Shown here one piece after another: positions 33,684 to 45,832 of a stretch of DNA of 64,000 bases. The translations under genes and the position numbers were made by a program. The stretch is from Clavulina sp. PMI_390 (Eukaryota; Basidiomycota; Agaricomycetes; Cantharellales; Hydnaceae), in assembly GCA_015039315.1 (NCBI GenBank), contig WIDE01000023.1, forward strand, positions 91,487-155,486. The letters are read 5' to 3'. The stretch's first letter is position 1; the number at the start of each line of letters is the position of its first letter. A model generated the notes under the pieces. The model had not been told where the DNA came from. It made no database searches and saw only the letters and a program-made list of their open reading frames with translations.

Positions 33684-36388
33684 TCAATGTGAGCTGACAC
33701 GCTCAAACCATACTTCCGCCCTCTCTTTTACACTTCCTTCACCACTGATGTCAGCAGGGGTTGGGTCAAATATTCCAACACCTGGGCCCTGGCCCCATAT
33801 CTTCCACAGGCCAAAGCCTCTGACTCTGTGGCCGCTCGAGTGACCCAACTCCTCCGTTTCAGCCCCTCCAATAAAGTCGAAATCAAACTCCAGGATACCA
33901 TGAGGATAGCCAAAGAGAGGTGCAACAACGAGTTCCTTCTTTCTTTCATCCTGTTGTTTGGGGAGATGAGCCTCCCGAAGCGTAGATCTAGCCGACGTAG
34001 TAGAAGGATTTGCAGGTCGAACGATCGACAATTGTGTGACATCAAACAGAACGGTCTTTTTACCATTCAAGCTGGAGGGTTTGTGTCCAGAAATGGGAGT
34101 AAGGAGGAGGTATTGGACGACGGCGGATTCAATCGCGACCCCAATTGTAGGCACTGCCCCTCCCGTCAGACTCGTGACGTTTGCGGCGCGCACCACATCC
34201 CAATGTGCATCAGAAGTCGCACACCGAGAACGCAACCCAATCTGGCTGGATTGTTTCGTAGACGGTGTCACGGAAGGGGAAGCTGGATCGGGAAGCGGGC
34301 ACAGCTCATAAGTCCCATATGCTTCATTGCGATATGTCCCCAAGAGAGAGGGAAGCTCCATCTGATGAAGAGGGTTGTTTCCATCCCATTCGACTCTTGG
34401 ATTCGAGGGAGATCTTAGCTGTTGGGTGATGTGATCGAGGCCGCTCTCATTATTCACGCCCTTCAGGCGGAGATCATCATCAAATTGAGAGCGGAAGCTA
34501 AAGGCCAGGAACATAAGCTTCAGGTACGATCTTAGGAAATGGAAATTGAAACCCAGCCACTCACCGAGCACTCCAATCCACCGTCTTTAACCCCAGGGCG
34601 CGCTCGTACAACCGATATTTGATCGCCTCCATCACATAGGCGCCTTCGTCCCAGTTTGTTAGAACCGCAAAGCCAAGACCCTCGCGTGGAGCACGAGAGA
34701 AGCTCGAAAGCCAGCCGAACCAACCCCCGTCGTGCTCCACAATCTATTTGAACATAGGCGCAAGTTAGGCCCAGTGAGGAGATTAATCCCCTGGAAAGGG
34801 GCAGAGGTAGCGGATGGGGGTACGGCAGAGGGACTTACATTGACACCTTGGTAGGCATACATCAATTGACCGCCCCCTCCATATGATCTTATGCTCACGT
34901 CTGGGTATGGCAAGGGGAGCGAGGATGAGATGGGAGTCACACCGCGTGCAAGGCGCTTGATGAGTGCGGAAGGGATAATTTGTGCATGTGGTGGAAGAGG
35001 GTGCTTTCCTTCAAGGAGTAGAGTTTGTAGCCATTTCGCCTGATCGAGAGAAGATTCGTTGAGGGAGCGTGAACGTAAAAGGAGGATAGATCAACACTTA
35101 CGGCGTCTTTGGCATTCATCATCACGCCACCAGGCCCAGCGGTTAAATCAGTTATCTCATCGATGAACAGCTCGACTGCCTTGTGTTTGGCGCCCAAAAA
35201 CCCAATACCACCCTCCTCCTTCGGTACACCACGACGGACGGTGACAAACCCGTCGGCGAGATGCCCAGTCAAAGCCGCGAATGAGGTATTGTATGTTGTA
35301 TGCGTAAGGTTGAGGGGGGCAAAGATATGCTGATTCACAAAGCTGTGGAAGGACTGCAGCGAGAGGGTGTCGATGAGGTGCGCGAGGGTCATATATCCCC
35401 CTACATGGTAACGAGTGCGAGATGAGAGTTTGTTATCAGATTACGCCTTTTTTTCAGCCAAAAATAGAATAGACTCACAGTTGGTGTACTGGAAACTGGA
35501 AAGGAAGGCAAGTGAAGGATAGCACATTTCAGTAATCTCTCTCCCAGTAAAAGTAGCTGAAAATTTGGAGATAGAACAACAAATCCTGTTGTGATTATAC
35601 TCACGTATCCCTCCACCCAGCCGATGGCCGCAGCCATCTCATGCTTCGAATCGTATACTTCAGATCAGCTCGTCTCTTCCATCCCATCTCGTGGCGCGGT
35701 AGACCGGTCCTATGAGTCGCAAGGTCGACTAGTTCGGTTTCTGATTCGGCAAGAGGGTCTTGTAGGACCCAGTCATCCTTCAGGATCGATTTAACCTTTG
35801 TACGCCAAGCAACCGGGGGTGAAAACTTGGAGTTATCAGGGTTCAGGCCGAGCTCCTTGTCAATGAGGAGTCCCATTGCCATCGCAGTGAAGAGCTTAGA
35901 GTTCGAGTTGATTGGCATAATGGTCTTAAATAGAGTCATGGGATAACATCAGGAAAGTTCAATATTAGCAGAGTTGAATCGACAAGTAAAGATAGTCTTG
36001 CTCACATCCGCGGTGACAGGGTCCCTGCCGTGTTCATGACTCCGTATCCTTTCGTCTCCACGAGCCAGCTTCCGTTCGGCTGGTGCTGAACAACAGCTAC
36101 GGAAAGGCCTTTCATCCCCCATTCTTCTGCTAGGCCAGCGACGAAATCATCAAAAGATGAATCGAGAAGGTTGGAATAGCTTTTATCGATGCTGGCCGTT
36201 GCACCAAGGATCGTATGCTGTCCATGGGCAGGATCGGTCCTTTGTGCGTTGACGTCAGTTGAGTAGGCAGTGACAAGACTGTTGTTTGCTTCTCACTGTG
36301 CTGCGAATGGCACCTGCTTCACAAATGTGTGATCGAAGGCATGTACGAGCGAGAGCGGAAGAAGAAGTAGAGAATGATGGGACCGCAT
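33684..36388 (-). pseudogene. Secreted serine hydrolase copy 2, with a one-base deletion
   Basis: Same eight-exon plan as copy 1: 36297-36388, 36006-36239, 35605-35924, 35479-35495, 35102-35400, 34839-35039, 34565-34743, 33684-34497. Exons 3-7 have identical lengths to copy 1. Signal peptide MRSHHSLLLLPLSLVHA; motifs SNSK, YTN and EHDGG are all present. However, exon 2 is one base short: GGTCTCC in copy 1 is GGTCCC here (about 36021-36025), within the block MNTAGDPVTAD. The downstream frame, including the catalytic serine, is lost unless an alternative splice repairs it. Everything else is well preserved, so this is either a very young pseudogene or a sequencing/assembly error. If the base is restored the enzyme would be a normal family member. 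Confidence 0.75.
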
Positions 36389-37167
36389 CGCTGGTGGCTG
36401 GTACAGGGTGGGGTGAGAGGCGCGAAGTCGCAGCTGTGCTGCAGGTGGAGTTGCCAGCCCGAGCAACGCCGGAGCGTCCACATGGGATGAGAATTTCTAT
36501 AATAATGGTAGCAGTTCTGGTGCGCCCAGGCAGGTGGTAAAAGCGGAGCGTTCATATATAGATCACAGCAATGCATTCGTCAAAGTGGCTCAGTGGAACA
36601 ATTCAAAGGAGTTGCAGTTCACTGGCAGCAAACATAAGCAACAACAATTCAATGCACGCGATCGCACGAGGTCCAAGGGCCAAGAAAACAAGAGGGAATC
36701 TAATTTCTGCGACTCGCGCATTGATAGAGATACTAGCTGCAACAAAATAGCAAAGACAGGAGGATATAGAGAAGCGCAGACAGAGCAGAAAGAATAAACA
36801 TACGAGGAGGTATCGTAGTTAAGGTGTAGGTAGGTGGCAGACCAGGAGTCTGGCATTGGGTGTACAAGCAGCGCAAAATAGTCGAAGAGTGGAAAGCGAG
36901 GGGACGAATCGATAGCGCTTCCAAGCAAGCTGATGCAACCAACTCTAAAGAACACGAAAACCCATTGAAAGAGGCTATATGTAGGAAGCAAACTATGTGT
37001 CCGAGTAAAGTGATTGTATGGATGTTGGAATAGATGGGGAGCATGAAGAGACATGGAAATTCGTGACGGGGAGCGCGGATGATAGGGAGAGGATGGAAAA
37101 ACGACAAACACAATGGAGGGGATTAAGGTCATTCGGGGGAACGTATCTTCCGATAGCAACCTATCGA
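36389..37167. other. Intergenic between hydrolase 2 and the CSC1-like gene
   Basis: Promoter of hydrolase 2 and 3' flank of the CSC1-like gene. Purine-rich on the + strand (GAAGAAGAAG, AGCAAACATAAGCAAC). No gene was seen. Confidence 0.5.
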
Positions 37168-40100
37168 TTAATACGCTCCTCGACGAGCTCCTCTCCCAGC
37201 GAAATTGTCTGGATCTCCTCTGTTCTGAGGCGGCGGGTAGTTCAGCGCGTCATATGACTGCTGTCGGGACGGTGGCCCAGGTGGGTAGGCCAGAGCACCC
37301 CTCCCTGCGTAGTTTTCCATTCCACCTTCAGCCGTTGTGTAGTTCCCCAGGTTGAGCGCATCAGTAGAGCCCTGTCTCGAGGTGTACCCGCGGTGTGTTG
37401 GGGCCTCGCGCTGTTCCATTGGAGGAGCAGGGGAGTACATCCGTTGTGGCGGCTGAGGTTGCAGTGGCGAGTTCCAATTTGCACTTTCGGTCGTGGGGTA
37501 GCGCGATAGCGGGGGAGCAGGGGAGTGGCGCCCATACTCGGATGCGTTGTCGCCTGGCGTCACCAACAACGGGAGGTTATCCGTTGTGCGGTTATAGTCG
37601 AGTCGTGCCAGCTCAATATTCGAGTCCGTAGAAGCGTTCGCCCCAGGGTACATAGCATGCCCATGTTGAGAGCCAGAGGGTCCACGGGCCATGTACGAAT
37701 CATAGCCAGCAAGAGTACCACTCGGGGAGCGGCTGTGGAAGTACTCGTCTTTCCCTAGCGAGGGGGAACTTGGGTGATGCCTATGCAGCATGTCTGTTGA
37801 TGCAATGCTCCGAGTGTCCCAATCGGCTTCTCCACGGTCTCGCTGGTACAAGGCAGGATCGTACTCGAGTTGATTCTAAAAATGAAGGGATTCAAGAACG
37901 TTGAGCGTTGGGGCGACTAAGAGGCAAGTAGATCTCGTTTCTTACCTCATCAATACCAGCAATCTTGAGGCCACCAGGCGTGATAGTCGCGCCAACCTTT
38001 TGGTTTCCATACTCTGACAAACCTGCCGTGTCGTCTGACAACCTGCCGTGGTACACCTGCGCCAACAGTCCGATCATATTCGAATGGACCATAGGCGTGT
38101 ATAGATCGGCATGTAGAGCGGGGTGACCGAAACGCCTGGAGAGCCTGTCGGCCTTGGCGTCCGCCGCGTCGGACCAGATCTTGGAGCGGGCAATATCCTC
38201 CTCGCTGGGAACATAGAATCGGAAATCCTTCATGTAGACTCGGACGAGCCATTGTTTGAAGATCAGGATGATCAGGATCGGCGGCGCAGCAGAGACCCAG
38301 AGGAATGACTTCCAGCCGTGAACGAGGCCAATGGCTAGAGAAAGAGTGAAAGGATATTGGGATATGTGAGTGTCAATAAACCCAGCTTTCGACGACTGAT
38401 GGAAAACGTACTGAGCACCATGAGCAACTGCATGAAGATCGTGCCAGCTAGCAAGCGGTTGATGACCGTATTCCACAGGCGCCCTCCTGACTCGACCTTG
38501 GTCGTGAAAACGAACATGAGCTGGTACTTATACACGACCCCACTGATCCAAAAGACAACTGCGGCAGCAACTGCAACGAGGGGTGCCAAGGGGGTGTAGA
38601 CGAGAGCCACAGTTGCCATGAAGAGCATGTTGGAACTATAGGGTGGTGGTGAGACACTGAGCGACGAGAGTAAATGGGGATTCAAGAATGAGGCTTACTA
38701 GTAGACGGCATACTCGAACGATGGCGGCTGAGTCCATTCACGGATATCACGAGGAGTCCGGCCGAACAGCCTAGATGAATTGGAGCTCAGTCAGTGAATA
38801 TGGCCCTTCTAAATGCAATGTGCAGCCATGAATAGGAAGGATGCGCACCTGGTCTTGATCGAGATCCATACGAGGTTGAGCAGCTGTGCCAAGTCAAAGA
38901 CCGCCAAGAAGCCTCGGGTTCTGTAGGACACAGTCAGGCACAAGAACGTGGAAGAAACTTCGAAACAACGTACGGGAAGAAGGTCAACCAATAGGAAGAC
39001 TGCTGGATGTACGTGGTCTGAATCTGCCCGGGAAGCTCTACGGGCATGCCAGAGGGTGATATCAGCCACTCAAACTCGACGACACAAAGGAAGCGACGAA
39101 GGGACGAAAACGCACTATTGAAATTCTTCAAGATAGTCATAAAACTATTGTGCTGCCCAATCTCGAAGATGACGAGAGTGACGGATTCTGTATTGCAAAT
39201 TATTGAACGTTGTCCAAGGGGTTCGTTAGCCTAAATCTATCCGGAAGAGCAAAGGGAGAGGAAAGATGCATACGATATAAGACTCCAATGATCGTGAACA
39301 GAATAAGCTGGGATGCGACCAAGAATCCAAAATATCTCGCCACGACCGCTCGATCCAAGCGCGAACGCGTGATCTATCATAGCCAAACAAGGATAAGTCA
39401 TAGCTGGAGAGGCAGGCTGAGCGTGTCACTTACTGCACCCTGGTACTTAGACAATCTCCGCATGATTTTGGGAAGCGCCCAGCCGAAGAACGCCGAGATG
39501 AGTGGAGGCAGCACACCACTGACGACTGAGAAGGTGAATTGCGACTTCTGTGCCCATTTTTGCAAGAAGGGGACCCAAGCTTGGATCTACAGGGTAAATG
39601 CGCATTAGAGGGTAGGCAAATGGGGCGCCATAATAAAAAATAGAAACGACACTCACTGCTGACAAGTTGGCCACAAAGGACACGATGGAGAGTGGGATCG
39701 TGTAGAAGGCACAGACGAGGCAAAGGAGGAGAAATCCGATGAGTTTGCTGGATGCAGTGCTGGCATCAGAGCGCGTAAGGTTGTTCCACACCTGAAAGAT
39801 TTATCAATGAGTATGAGACAAGAATTCAGATGGAAAGAAACAACGCACGATGTCTTTGGGGTTTGGCGCAAGCGTGATCATTGCACCCTTCTTGGACTTG
39901 CCAGTGAGGATCCGAGCAACGACGTGAGCGTATGGAACAGAGGCCATCGAAGCGAAACCTGTATTCATGATTAGCAAGCGATAGTACAATTAATAAGACA
40001 AGAACAATTAATAAAGGCAAGAAAGACAGGGAGATCATATGGGATAAAGTCAACGCACCATAGGGCTCAGGCTTGCGCAAGTCGATTTGCTCTCTTGCGC

Positions 40101-41858
40101 GGTCAATCGCTTCGTTCGCGGACTTGATACGAGATCTATTCACACACGAGTCCAGTTCAGTCAGCCCATCAATCAGCACCACAAAGCAATATAGAAAAAG
40201 CACTCACGTCCAGTAGTCAATCGCGTCGATTTTCTTACCACCAATACCAAGAAAGCCACCCTTAGTGATGGTCGGCCGCTTCTTGGCCATTTTACCATCC
40301 TTGAGATACATCACAAGATAGCCCTCAAGTTCTCGCACGGCCTAGAGATACATAGTGGGAAACGCCAAGCCAAAGTCCACGTAAGGGCATTGTCAGCATT
40401 CCCTTTATTCACAGGGACGAGCACGACAAATTTAAGCACACACACACACCTTGTTGTGATACTCAATCAGATCTGGCAGATTGCCGACCCTACGGCCGAT
40501 GTGCACCGCAGTGGTGGGATAAGGGACACGCAATTGCTCGAAAAGTGATTGAAGGCCCTCGTCGGATTGCATTTTGCGTGGGACATGCTGCACCATGAGC
40601 GTGCGCGCATAAAAAGACTTGGTGTACTCGTCAGAGCGGAACCATTGGTGTCGGAGTTGGACGACCTATTGAGTGAGAATATTGATGTCGGAGAAAACGA
40701 GCGAGCGAGGCGACAGTTGGGATGGCGATGGAAATAGAGGCGAGGGAGGGGAAGGAGCGCGTGGGGGTGGAGCCGCACGTGGAGTGGAGTGGAGTGGAGT
40801 CGTATGGAGGTGGAGTCAAGGTGCCAGGAACAAAAACGACGTCAGTTCAGCAGATCAATCGATCGAAAGCACGCGAGCCTGAATACGCGAAAGAGGAAGA
40901 GACACGCACAGCTCGCCAATGCCACCAGCAGAAGCCCATTACGGCAAAGGCTGTGCGATAGGGAATAATTATCAGGATCTAGGAACTGCACACGCGAGCA
41001 CAGCACTTACTGCAAAGATAGGTCGCAGCAACGTGAACGAAGAGATAATCGCCCTTGACATCCTGCACCGTGAGCATGCTCAAGACAGTTTTGCCCTTGG
41101 GAGAGTTCCTCAAGTTGTAGACAATATCCACAGGCATAGTGATGGCACATCCGATGAAAGCCAAGACGGTGAACAGCCATCGTAGCAGGCGGAGGAATCG
41201 CAAAAAGACGACGGCGTCGGGCCCGATTTTGTCTAGAAGCTCAGGCTCCTTGGAGTGTATGAGCGGGGACAGCCAGGAGAAGAAGCCGGATTTGATACGC
41301 GGGGGCTGCTTGTCCCCGACGTAGTATTTAGACTGTCAAGATTGATTATCAAGTAGTTGAGGGGTTTTTCGGTCATTGATGATTGTGAATGTGAATGTGT
41401 CGTCGTGCCGGTGGCGATGACGGATGACGGTGGCGAGATTCCGGTAGCAACGAGAAATATAGTAAGCATTTGAAGGGATCAGGTCGTCGTCCATGGTAAA
41501 ATCGACGTACCTTTGGCTCATAGATGACCTAGAGAGGGGCAGAGGAACGTTGCAGATGAGCGTGACAGTTAGAGCGACATCAGCGCATCAAAGACAAGCC
41601 AAATAAGGAAGAGAGACCTACTCGGTTTCGTGGACGTAGGATGTTAAAGGTGATGATAGTAGCAAGCTATAAGGAGGATGCGCATAGGGTGCTTTAGAAC
41701 GTGGTCCGGGACAGAACACCAGCGAAGGGTTGGTTGGGCAAGACACATACACTGAGGCCAGACGTCAATGCCAAGTTGATGAGCACCGACGAGGGCGCAA
41801 CGGTCTTGTTACTGCTGAAGATCTGGTCCTGGAGCTGCTGGAGCTGGTCGGACGACAT
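37168..41858 (-). CDS. CSC1/OSCA-type stress-gated cation channel (DUF221)
   Basis: Nineteen exons, 1019 aa: 41751-41858, 41622-41666, 41511-41528, 41011-41332, 40910-40950, 40450-40665, 40208-40341, 40059-40135, 39849-39958, 39657-39791, 39434-39586, 39274-39373, 39116-39187, 38974-39037, 38849-38920, 38699-38770, 38412-38635, 37946-38334, 37168-37875. Family signs: ILRPRNR then VIYEPK before the second span, DIVYNLRNSP and LSMLTVQDVKG, the cytosolic PHM7 region (TLMVQHVPRKMQSDEG), NPKDIVWNNL, and the RSN1-type membrane core (ALPKIMRRLSKYQGA, RLFGRTPRDIREWTQ). These channels conduct Ca2+ and other cations when membranes are stretched by osmotic shock. The C-terminal 280 residues are Ser/Pro/Tyr-rich and disordered. 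One exon is only 18 nt. All junctions keep frame. Confidence 0.92.
40783..40801 (+). repeat. GGAGT microsatellite, four units
   Basis: GGAGT is repeated four times inside the intron between exons 5 and 6 of the CSC1-like gene. A minor tandem repeat with no evident function. Confidence 0.7.
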
Positions 41859-42861
41859 GCTGGTGCGGTGCCTGCTACCAGAATATGTGGTTTGGGACTG
41901 GTTACGATCGGTTGGGGCGTAGTCGGGATTAACGAGACTTCCAGAAGTCCGTTATAGGATTACAAAGGGAGAGGCGAAAAGGAGCAAGCAGAGGTGGGCC
42001 TTTCAAAGACACGAAATAGGAGAGGTAAGCACCAGGTGTGGGCCCGTAGAGTGGGAGGCAGAAGAAGGAGAGGATTTGGCAGCTCGTACCACCAGTTGGT
42101 ATGTAAAAGCTTGTTGTGTTGCCACCGCTTTGGCCTCCGTCTCCTGTTTTTCTGTTTCCCAATAATTGAAAAATGAAATCAATTTATCTGCCACAGTCTC
42201 ACAAATTATTTACGCACTAATGTACCTTGCTGATAGTGGTAAGAGGGAGAGAGTGCAAAATTTTGGCCCTGTGACGTAGGCATCCTCACTGTCCCACGTT
42301 GTGCACCACTTACGTCCGAAATACTCCACTTCTCCTATACCACTATTAAGGACGCTCATAGGCAAATAACTAAACTAAGACTCTCTAAGACACTCTTCCC
42401 TTCGACTGTCAAAGCCTAGAACGCAAAGCCAGATGAGCGTGGGTGATGCCCTGGCCTTTGTTCATCAAAATGATGATGCAGCTGCTCCAAAATCTGTGCA
42501 TGGCGCAGATATCATGCACGACTGAATCACCACACGATCGACCAGCAACCATCTGCCTTCCCCTTGCCAAAATGAGATCTTGCTCGACGATCAATGTTCG
42601 CTTCCCAGCATGGAATCGCTGCGCATCACAGCCATCGCCACTGTGTCAGGTACCACTATTGGGGATCGCCCCACCGCTGTGCCGGCTGATAAGGAAGGCA
42701 GCAAGAATCATTTATTATATTGGTACAAATGCAAGAGCATCTTGTGTGTGTGCGATAAGCTATTTTGAGTGAGGCTTAGGGTTACAGGAAGAAACTCGAG
42801 TTTTTGGCGGGACGAGGCCGCGGCGAACCGTGTTCCGACTCTCCATCGGTCAAAGCGCTGT
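41859..42861. other. Intergenic upstream of the CSC1-like gene
   Basis: 1 kb with no coding signal. It contains the promoter of the CSC1-like gene (minus) and the 3' flank of the mitochondrial small protein. CACTATTAAGGACGC-type AT-rich parts are unremarkable. Confidence 0.5.
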
Positions 42862-43549
42862 TCAGTTATCGGTGACGGGATTGCCATCACCGGTGTACTC
42901 GGTCGCGCTAATCCCCTTCTTACCCTCGTGGGACATGGAGTCGATCGTGCCCGTACTGTGATGACGGAGCTATGGAGTGGCAATGGTGATTGGTTGGTTA
43001 GTATCGAAATGTGGAAGCACAGTAGGACACTCCGGAGATGTGTAGAGAATCCAAGGAGGCTATGAAACTCACATCATCATGGGTGAGGTGGCGATAGATG
43101 GCAAAGCTGCCACCTAGAAGGCCTGCACCGAGGATGACACCCATCGGCCACAGCTCAATCGGCACGTTATTGGGGCCAAAGCGGAAGGGCTATGTCAAGC
43201 ACAGTGGAGGGTTAATCTGATGGATTATGCTTGCACAAATGGAAACCAGAATGTTCGACCTGTGGTCTACTCGACTCGGGTGCGAGGTTGTGATGTCACT
43301 GAGCCTCTGGACCGAGGTCTCTAGTGATGACGCCGAGCTATGCGCAAGCACACAATCTCAGACATAGGGATAATATTAAGGAGCACTCACCAGCTTTGCT
43401 CCTTGGCTCCCGGGACGAGACGTCCCTACTTGAGCCGCTTGCGCACCTTTCGCGGCACTGGTATTGATCGAGCGACGGGCGACAAATTGAGGAGCCTGAC
43501 GAGCAGCAAGGGACAGTCTAGCGGTACTTGCGACACGGATAGCAGACAT
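42862..43549 (-). CDS. Small mitochondrial single-span membrane protein 1
   Basis: Three exons: 43391-43549, 43073-43189, 42862-42969; 127 aa. The Met at 43549 gives an Arg/Ala/Ser-rich presequence (MSAIRVASTARLSLAARQ, then FVARRSINTSAAK), typical of mitochondrial import. Exon 2 encodes PFRFGPNNVPIELWPMG followed by one hydrophobic span (VILGAGLLGGSFAIY) and a charged RHLTHDD. The C-terminal 36 residues are hydrophilic. The layout resembles small accessory subunits of respiratory complexes (MLRQ/NDUFA4-like or COX7-like), but I cannot assign it firmly. An upstream in-frame Met at 43594 would spoil the presequence. Confidence 0.75.
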
Positions 43550-44103
43550 GATGTAGTGTAGTGAGGATGAGGAGGTGGAGTTCACTGTTGACAAATCGAT
43601 CCAAACTGGGGTGATAGAGGAACGGAGGGAGCACCAATCGTAGCTCTCTTATACGTCGAGACTATCTTCATATGCGGCTCGTGGGGCTTTTGGAGAATCG
43701 TTGACATCACTGGTTGGCTCACGTGCGGGTCACACCACTCGAGAAGTGAAAAGACGAATTTCGATGACGTAGGGTCTGGATTATACATCGCCCCCGAAGG
43801 CTGAGATAAGAAGGGATTTAAGCACTATACATGCTACTCAATCGGACGTTCCGACAAGCAGAGGTGAAACTTGTGCTATAAGAAACATCGATGTAAATAC
43901 GGTACAACAGGTTCTCCAAATGAAACGCGGTTGGCTAGTATGGCCATCGATCCTAACAGTACATTTCGGCCTAGGGAATCAGCCATATGGAGACAGTCGT
44001 GGTGATCGAGGGCAGTATTGAGCATTTGAATGAGCTTTGCTAGTTGGGTTCCCGATAGCGCGTGAAATGAGCTCACAATTTTGGTTTTGTGTTACACTTG
44101 AGG
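43550..44103. other. Intergenic between two small mitochondrial genes
   Basis: Promoter of small protein 1 and 3' UTR of small protein 2. No gene was seen. Confidence 0.5.
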
Positions 44104-44564
44104 CTAGTGTTTCTCTTGAGAAGTAGGAGGTAGTCCTAACTGCGATGCTGCAGGGGAGCGTAGATGTAACGAGGCGTGGTTATGGCGCTAGTTATGGAGA
44201 AAGAAGTCAGGATATTGTATAATTCGCTGCTGGGCTAGCTTTGCGGTGAAACGGAGCATATACACAGAGCACACTCACATTCTCTGACCTGTCAGACCAG
44301 TGTTGATATGTGAGAAAGCCACCGCCGGCGACCGCACCCAAGAGAAGGGCATTGGTCATCCAATGAAACCCGAAGCGTCTGGACTTTCCTGTCTTGTAGC
44401 CAGCTTGCTGAGTCAGTCTGGATGTTCCCAGCCAGTATGTTCAACCAAGAACTAACCGGAATGCTTTCCGAATACATTCGAAGGGAGCCTGGTTGTACTG
44501 CGCTGCGCATCACCCCAGGACGGGCCAGCCTGCGCAGCAGTACAGTCGTGGCTACGGGAGCCAT
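44104..44564 (-). CDS. Small mitochondrial single-span membrane protein 2
   Basis: Three exons: 44457-44564, 44279-44407, 44104-44187; 106 aa. The N-terminus (MAPVATTVLLRRLARPG, Arg-rich and without acids) is a mitochondrial presequence. GKSRRFGFHWMTNALL precedes a single span (LLGAVAGGGFLTY) and QHWSDRSEN. The last exon encodes RHNHASLHLRSPAAS and is less certain. Architecture and exon plan (presequence exon, span exon, tail exon) parallel small protein 1 next door, and both carry an RFG block before a Gly-rich span. It may be a distant paralog or another respiratory-chain accessory subunit. No firm family name. Confidence 0.65.
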
Positions 44565-45105
44565 GGAGACTGCTCAGAGTGATAGAAGGGTTTGCTAGTG
44601 ATATATATGGTAGCGTTCAAGGTTCAAGTTGTCAAGGTGGTGGTAGAAGCCAAGATGGAGACTCAGCACTGAGCCCTGTACATGTTCTGTGTGGAGGCAG
44701 AGGCTTGTGATCACCATGGCGCGCGTTCACATGATGTATTCAAAGGGTGCGGGCAATTCAGAACCAAGAACCAATTGTATAGTCCGGGTTCTTCATGAGG
44801 TGTTCAACGAGATATCGGTGCCTACTTAAGGCGAGCGAGCAAATGCATGGGAATACGAGATTAGCAAAGGTGTTGGACGTCAGACAAGGTCGGCGAGAGA
44901 CCACAAACTCGAACGCATGTTCAAGCTAGATGAAAGGTGCACAACGAAGATCCTGAAACCTTTCGCAAGCGATGGATATCTAAATTAGAAGTACATTCAG
45001 TCAAGATGAGGATACATGTGCAGGTTAAAGGGTCCGATGTCGTCGAGCTGTTGTGGAGTAACCATGATTTCGAAGGAGGGATGGAAAAAATAGTGAGGAT
45101 TGAGA
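44565..45105. other. Intergenic between small protein 2 and RPA3
   Basis: No coding region was recognised. It holds the promoter of small protein 2 and the 3' flank of RPA3. Confidence 0.5.
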
Positions 45106-45804
45106 TTATACATCGGCAAAGATCTGGGGGTGTTTTGCTGCTAGCTCGATGAGGCCGTTTACGACGGTAAGGTCTTGGTATAAAGAAGAAACGCAAGAAA
45201 TTAGGAAACCATTTCTGAGCACTGAGTAACAACCTAGGCTATCCGACACTCACCGATGCCATCCCCCAGATTGGAAGCATGCAGGACCTTGATAAGACTC
45301 GCATCTTGGACCGTGCCGATCACCTCGACGTAGTTGGTTGTGATGGATATCTAGAAGCAGTTGGGTGACGAAGGGGGAGTGCATCAAAGGCGGGAAGTGC
45401 AACGTGAAAAGGGAATGTGGTATAATCGTGGCCAAATCAGAACGCTGCCAGTGATGATAGAAGGAGAAGAATCGATACGTACAGATGCGTTGAGCTTAAG
45501 CTTGACTTGGCCACCGTCGGCGGCTTCAACGACTGCCTCGTTCGGTGCATCGAGCTGGTTATTTAGTGCGTGAAGTCATCACATATGATATATCGGCATC
45601 ATCGAGCGGTATTGGATAGTTATCAAGAAGAAATAAAGAATGGGCAACGAGAAATGAGCCAGGTCAGCTCATCGATGCTCAGCTGTTATCAAGTTAACCC
45701 AAAAAGAAACGCGCCTTGAGAACGCGTGCGTCGAGCCTCACTGTCTTCCCAATAAACTTGGGTAGCATGGCACCATTTACTCTCGCGGTGATTTCGGTTT
45801 GCAT
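45106..45804 (-). CDS. RPA3: Replication protein A subunit 3
   Basis: Four exons: 45715-45804, 45483-45554, 45254-45350, 45106-45173; 108 aa. The start QTEITARVNGAMLPKF then IGKTVRL is the hallmark of the small RPA subunit, an OB-fold protein. Later blocks VKLKLNASISITTNYVEV, IGTVQDASLIKVLH and the final helix LTVVNGLIELAAKHPQIF also fit. RPA3 is the trimer core of the single-strand DNA binding complex used in replication and repair. Intron 1 seems to start with GC (AAG then GCGCGT) instead of GT; with a GC-AG intron the frame and OB-fold read through correctly, and no GT donor in the right phase is nearby. Confidence 0.9.
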
Positions 45805-45826
45805 GGCGCGCTCGTGGTTGGTTGAG

Positions 45827-45832
45827 ACGCGT
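45827..45832. promoter_or_regulatory. ACGCGT element (MCB-like) before RPA3
   Basis: The palindrome ACGCGT lies 23 bp upstream of the RPA3 ATG; another is at 46166-46171. In yeasts this box recruits MBF to drive G1/S genes, including RPA subunits. Function here is inferred. Confidence 0.4.

Noticed and set aside
36590..37159. Minus-strand ORF of 189 codons
   Set aside because: Leu/Ser/Pro-rich random-looking frame in the spacer between hydrolase 2 and the CSC1-like gene; no start context or homologous paralog.
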